Positions 60,781 to 64,000 of a stretch of 64,000 bases of DNA are shown here, piece after piece. The notes under the pieces are model-generated. The model saw nothing but the letters and a program-made list of their open reading frames with translations. It was not told the DNA's origin and made no database searches. Positions within the stretch are counted from its first letter, which is position 1; each line of letters starts with the position of its first letter. Both the position numbers and the translations under genes were made by a program. The DNA is from Pseudoxanthomonas sp. CF385 (GTDB lineage Bacteria; Pseudomonadota; Gammaproteobacteria; Xanthomonadales; Xanthomonadaceae), in the NCBI RefSeq assembly GCF_900104255.1, contig NZ_FNKZ01000001.1, forward strand, positions 1,518,001 to 1,582,000. The letters are read 5' to 3'.

Positions 60781-61149
60781 TCAGGCGACCGCTTCGTGCA
60801 GCACGCGATCCATCACCTCCGGATCGATGGGTTTCTGCAGGTAGGACCTGGCGCCCAGCTTCAGGCATTCCTCGATGTCGCTCTGCGCGCCCAGCGAGCT
60901 GAGGATCACCACGCGGGCATCGGGATCCTGCGCGAGGATCTGGCCGAGGGCCTGCTTGCCGTCGCACTCGGGCATCACCAGATCCATCAGCACCACGTCC
61001 GGCTTCAGCGCCTGGTACTGGCTGATGGCTTCGTGGCCGTTGCCGGCCTCGCCCACCACATGGAAACCGCAGTCGTCGAGCTGGCGTGCCGCCAGCATGC
61101 GCAACGCGCGCGAATCATCGCAAAGCAGAACCGTCGGACGTGACGTCAT
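60781..61149 (-). CDS. CheY-like single-domain response regulator
   Basis: A 122-residue receiver: acidic pair in LLCDDSRALR (residues 11-12), phosphoacceptor Asp56 in DVVLMDLVMPECDG, a Thr/Ser switch (VILSSLG) and the Lys in YLQKPIDPE. No output domain. Followed by the CheX-like gene on the same strand, which would be expected to dephosphorylate it. No kinase gene is nearby. Confidence 0.93.
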   Translation of the reverse strand: MTSRPTVLLCDDSRALRMLAARQLDDCGFHVVGEAGNGHEAISQYQALKPDVVLMDLVMPECDGKQALGQILAQDPDARVVILSSLGAQSDIEECLKLGARSYLQKPIDPEVMDRVLHEAVA

Positions 61150-61252
61150 TTCAAGATCCCCCTGTGGATCGTGTTGGCCGCGCGCGGATGCGACGCGGGG
61201 CGACATGTAGGCCGTATCGGCCGGCCCGGGGAGTTCTTGAGTCGTGCGTGGA

Positions 61253-62485
61253 TCAGCGCGGCGCTTCGTCCACCGGCGCGCCGTCCGCCAGGGTCTCCTC
61301 GATGCGGCTGAAGGCGGAATGCGCGCCGGGCGGCGAACCTCCGGCATCCGTCGCGAAGTACGCCACGCCGGTGCCCCCGTGCGGGTCCAGCCACAGGCCC
61401 GACCGCAGGCCATAGGCATCGCCGGAGTGGCCGACACGTGCGACGCCGTCGCCGAACGGATCGTCGCCGCAGCCCCGCATGGGCGTGGCCAATGTCTGCA
61501 CGGCCAGGCCATAACGGCAGAAGAACGCCTTCGCCGCGGCGCCGCCGGTGTCTTCCTCGTGGGTGATGCCGTTGTGGCCGTCGAAGGTCCACTGCGGCGT
61601 CGTCAGCGTCGCGACTGAGGTGGGCGCCAGCAGGCGCACACCATCCACCTCGCCGTTGTTCAGCAGCAGCCGGCCGATCTTCGCCAGCCCGTTGGCGGAA
61701 ATGCGCAGGCCGCCCTGGGGCGAGAACAGCGCGCCGTTCTGGCCGGGCGCCCAGCGCGTGAGATCGCAAGGCTCGCCGTCGGCGACCACCACGGGGCAGG
61801 GCGGTGTGCCTGCACGGTTGTCGTCGCGGACCACCGCGCCGTCGCGGTACAGGACGACGGCGCGCGTGGCGGTGGCGTCGTCGCAGCTCGCCCAGTTGAA
61901 GCAGGCGTCCAGCTTCAGCGGCGCCAATACCAGGCGGTGCATCAGCCGGTCGAAGCGCTCGCCGGTGGCGTTCTCCATCGCCATCGCCACCAGCGGGAAA
62001 TTGAGGTTCGTGTAGCGGAAGTGCGTGCCCGGCGCATGCGTGTCGTCCCACGCCTTCGGATCGTCGAGGATCGTCTTCAGCGGCGCACCCAGCGGCGTGG
62101 CGTAGTAGCCGGCGGCATCGGTCAGGCTGGAGCGGTGCGAGAGCAGCAGGCGCAGGGTGATCGGCGTGTCCGGATGGCGCGGATGGTGCAGCGTCCACCC
62201 CAGGTAGGTCGAGACGTCGGCATCGAGGTCGAGCGTGCCGGCTTCGACCAGCCGCATGACGCCGATCGACGTCACCAGCTTGGAGATCGAGGCAACGCGC
62301 ACGGGGTCGTCGGCGGTCACCTTGCGGCCGGTGGCGAGGTCGGCGAGGCCCTCGGCGCGGGTGGCGACGATGCCATCGCGATCGAAGGCGACGCGGACCT
62401 GGGCGACGGGCTCGCCCGCCGATGCGGCCGACGACGCGATCAGGCAGGCCAGCGAGGCGAAGACGCGGAGACGATGTGACGACAT
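61253..62485 (-). CDS. secreted serine hydrolase, class C beta-lactamase family
   Basis: A 410-residue exported enzyme. Residues 1-23 are a signal peptide ([13 protein letters not shown]). The catalytic SxxK is in [16 protein letters not shown], the Tyr-x-Asn is FRYTNLNF and the third motif is VGHSGDAYG (HxG). Loops with Cys ([25 protein letters not shown]) may be disulfide-bonded. It resembles penicillin-binding/EstB-like serine hydrolases; true beta-lactamase activity cannot be inferred. Confidence 0.9.
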   Translation of the reverse strand: MSSHRLRVFASLACLIASSAASAGEPVAQVRVAFDRDGIVATRAEGLADLATGRKVTADDPVRVASISKLVTSIGVMRLVEAGTLDLDADVSTYLGWTLHHPRHPDTPITLRLLLSHRSSLTDAAGYYATPLGAPLKTILDDPKAWDDTHAPGTHFRYTNLNFPLVAMAMENATGERFDRLMHRLVLAPLKLDACFNWASCDDATATRAVVLYRDGAVVRDDNRAGTPPCPVVVADGEPCDLTRWAPGQNGALFSPQGGLRISANGLAKIGRLLLNNGEVDGVRLLAPTSVATLTTPQWTFDGHNGITHEEDTGGAAAKAFFCRYGLAVQTLATPMRGCGDDPFGDGVARVGHSGDAYGLRSGLWLDPHGGTGVAYFATDAGGSPPGAHSAFSRIEETLADGAPVDEAPR

Positions 62486-62517
62486 GGGCCAGTACCGTGC
62501 GGGAGCCGGCCCCGACT

Positions 62518-64000
62518 TTACTTCATCGTCGGCATCACGAACTCGGCCGCGTGGGTCTCCGGCCAGCGGGCCGTGATGGTCTTCAGGCGCGTGTAGAAGC
62601 GCACGCCGTCGGGGCCGTGCACGTGCAGCGGGCCGAAGATCGAGCGTTTCCAGCCGCCGAAACTGTGGAAGGCCATCGGTACCGGGATCGGCACGTTGAT
62701 GCCGACCATGCCGGCCTGCACGCGATGCGCGAACTCGCGCGCGGCGCCGCCATCGCGGGTGAACACGGCGGTGCCGTTGCCGTACTCGTGCTCGTTGACC
62801 AGCTTCAGCGCGGCCTCGAGATCGGGCACGCGCATCACGCAGAGCACGGGCCCGAAGATTTCTTCGCGGTAGATGGTCATGCCCGGCGTCACCCGGTCGA
62901 ACAGGCAGCCGCCGAGGAAGAAACCGTCGGCGTGGCCGTCGACCACGTGCCCGCGACCATCGACGACGAGGTCCGCGCCCTCGGCCACGCCCGCATCGAC
63001 GTAGCCGCGCACCTTGTCGCGATGCGCGCCGGTCACCAGCGGGCCCATCTCGGGATCCTGGCAACCGGGACCGATCTTCAGCGCCGCCACCTTGGGCGCC
63101 AGCGTGGCCACCAGCGCATCGGCCGTGGCATCGCCCACGCAGACGGCGACGGAGATCGCCATGCAGCGCTCGCCGGCCGAGCCGTAGCCGGCGCCGAGCA
63201 GCGCGGAGACGGCGCCGTCGAGGTCGGCATCGGGCAGGACGACCATGTGGTTCTTCGCGCCACCCAGCGCCTGCACGCGCTTGCCGTTGGCGCTGCCGCG
63301 GGCGTAGATGTATTGGGCGATCGGGGTGGAACCGACAAAGCTCAGCGCCTGCACGCGCGGTTCGTCCAGCAGCGCATCCACGGCGTCCTTGTCGCCATGG
63401 ACGACGTTGAAGACGCCGTCCGGCAATCCCGCCCGCTTCAGCAGGTCGGCCATGAACAAGGCCGCGGACGGATCGCGCTCGGAGGGTTTCAAAACGAACG
63501 TGTTGCCGCAGGCCAGCGCCACCGGGAACATCCACAGCGGCACCATCGCGGGGAAGTTGAACGGCGTGATGCCGGCCACGACGCCCAGGGGCGCGTATTC
63601 GCTCCACGAATCGACGTCGCGGCCGACGTTCATCGAATGCTCGCCCTTGAGCAGGTGCGGGATGCCGCAGGCGAACTCCACGACTTCCAGGCCGCGGGTC
63701 ACTTCGCCACGCGCATCGGACAGCACCTTGCCGTGTTCGGACGTGATGATCTTCGCCAACTCGCCGGCGTGCGTCTCCAGCAGCTCCTTGAAGCGGAACA
63801 TCACCCGCGCGCGATTCAGCGGCGTGGTGGCGGCCCAGGCGGGAAAGGCGACGGACGCGGCGTCCACTGCCTGTTCCACGTCATCGGCCGAGGCCAGCGG
63901 CACGCGCGCGCTGACGGTTCCGGTGGCCGGGTCGAACACATCGCCATGGCGGCCGCTGCCGCCTTCCACCCGCTGTCCGTTGAAGAAATGGTGCAGCGCT
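62518..64000 (-). CDS. mmsA: methylmalonate-semialdehyde dehydrogenase (5' end beyond window)
   Basis: The C-terminal 493 residues of an aldehyde dehydrogenase; the frame is open through the right edge (about 500 residues are usual, so only a few are missing). NAD-binding parts [20 protein letters not shown] and [20 protein letters not shown], glycine-rich and catalytic [17 protein letters not shown] (Cys) are typical of CoA-acylating MMSDH, with [19 protein letters not shown] near the end. It converts methylmalonate semialdehyde to propionyl-CoA in valine and inositol breakdown. Confidence 0.93.
   Translation of the reverse strand, partial: ALHHFFNGQRVEGGSGRHGDVFDPATGTVSARVPLASADDVEQAVDAASVAFPAWAATTPLNRARVMFRFKELLETHAGELAKIITSEHGKVLSDARGEVTRGLEVVEFACGIPHLLKGEHSMNVGRDVDSWSEYAPLGVVAGITPFNFPAMVPLWMFPVALACGNTFVLKPSERDPSAALFMADLLKRAGLPDGVFNVVHGDKDAVDALLDEPRVQALSFVGSTPIAQYIYARGSANGKRVQALGGAKNHMVVLPDADLDGAVSALLGAGYGSAGERCMAISVAVCVGDATADALVATLAPKVAALKIGPGCQDPEMGPLVTGAHRDKVRGYVDAGVAEGADLVVDGRGHVVDGHADGFFLGGCLFDRVTPGMTIYREEIFGPVLCVMRVPDLEAALKLVNEHEYGNGTAVFTRDGGAAREFAHRVQAGMVGINVPIPVPMAFHSFGGWKRSIFGPLHVHGPDGVRFYTRLKTITARWPETHAAEFVMPTMK

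Overview
The window is high-GC DNA (well over 60% G+C) with tightly packed genes, frequent ATGA/GTGA stop-start overlaps and several GTG or TTG starts. The gene content points to a gammaproteobacterium of the Xanthomonadaceae (Lysobacter, Pseudoxanthomonas or Stenotrophomonas-like): a FecI/FecR/TonB-receptor module, a lysyl-endopeptidase-type secreted protease, an M2 (ACE-like) lipoprotein peptidase, a DUF2007 'pathogenicity-like' protein, Bpt, PurT and MmsA. This assignment is inference from gene content; there is no rRNA gene to confirm it. No tRNA, rRNA, CRISPR array, prophage or insertion sequence was seen, so this is chromosomal core and lineage-specific DNA.

Layout. 1-6.4 kb: two signalling units (an HWE kinase with a receiver-only regulator, and an orphan histidine kinase), a proline-rich protein, a glycine-zipper protein, a PPOX-like protein and small unknowns. 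6.4-18.3 kb: one long minus-strand block. Read in the direction of transcription it holds a TPR/winged-helix regulator, a beta-propeller protein, a DUF899 protein and a six-TM protein; then two tandem degenerate type II dehydroquinase-like proteins; then an ECF sigma factor, FecR, an STN-type TonB receptor, a PHP-phosphoesterase lipoprotein and a methyltransferase. 18.3-25.6 kb: hemerythrin, VOC, two SDRs, LysR, AraC with a coupled Na/K-H antiporter, and a flavin monooxygenase, with an inverted pair of REP-like repeats. 25.7-28.9 kb: gcvP with a tandem glycine riboswitch. 29-35.1 kb: a Bcr/CflA-type exporter, small proteins and two secreted or lipoprotein peptidases.

35.2-43 kb: a triplicated 133-bp segment at the 3' end of a HExxH gene, then a GNAT-minC-minD-minE cluster, a NarL-type two-component pair, a SRPBCC/GyrI-type protein, DUF423 and an AlkA-like glycosylase. 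43-47 kb: a minus-strand translationally coupled operon (small TM peptide, SPFH, TM protein, ribbon-helix-helix protein, DUF4177, PH-like, LAS-type carboxypeptidase) behind a sigma70 promoter whose -10 and spacer are covered by a perfect 17-bp palindrome. 47-57.7 kb: purT, an EEP-family lipoprotein, PAP2-bpt, a seven-loop EF-hand protein, two tandem ECF sigma factors carrying C-terminal membrane domains, DUF2007, tesB, ampD, MOSC and a small alpha/beta hydrolase. 57.7-64 kb: rlmL, a CheY-like regulator next to a protein combining four MshEN-like repeats with a CheX domain, a serine hydrolase and the cut-off mmsA.

The strongest candidates for something undescribed are the MshEN-CheX/CheY pair, the SPFH/RHH operon with its palindromic operator, the tandem pseudo-dehydroquinases, the tandem membrane sigma factors and the 133-bp 3'-end triplication.
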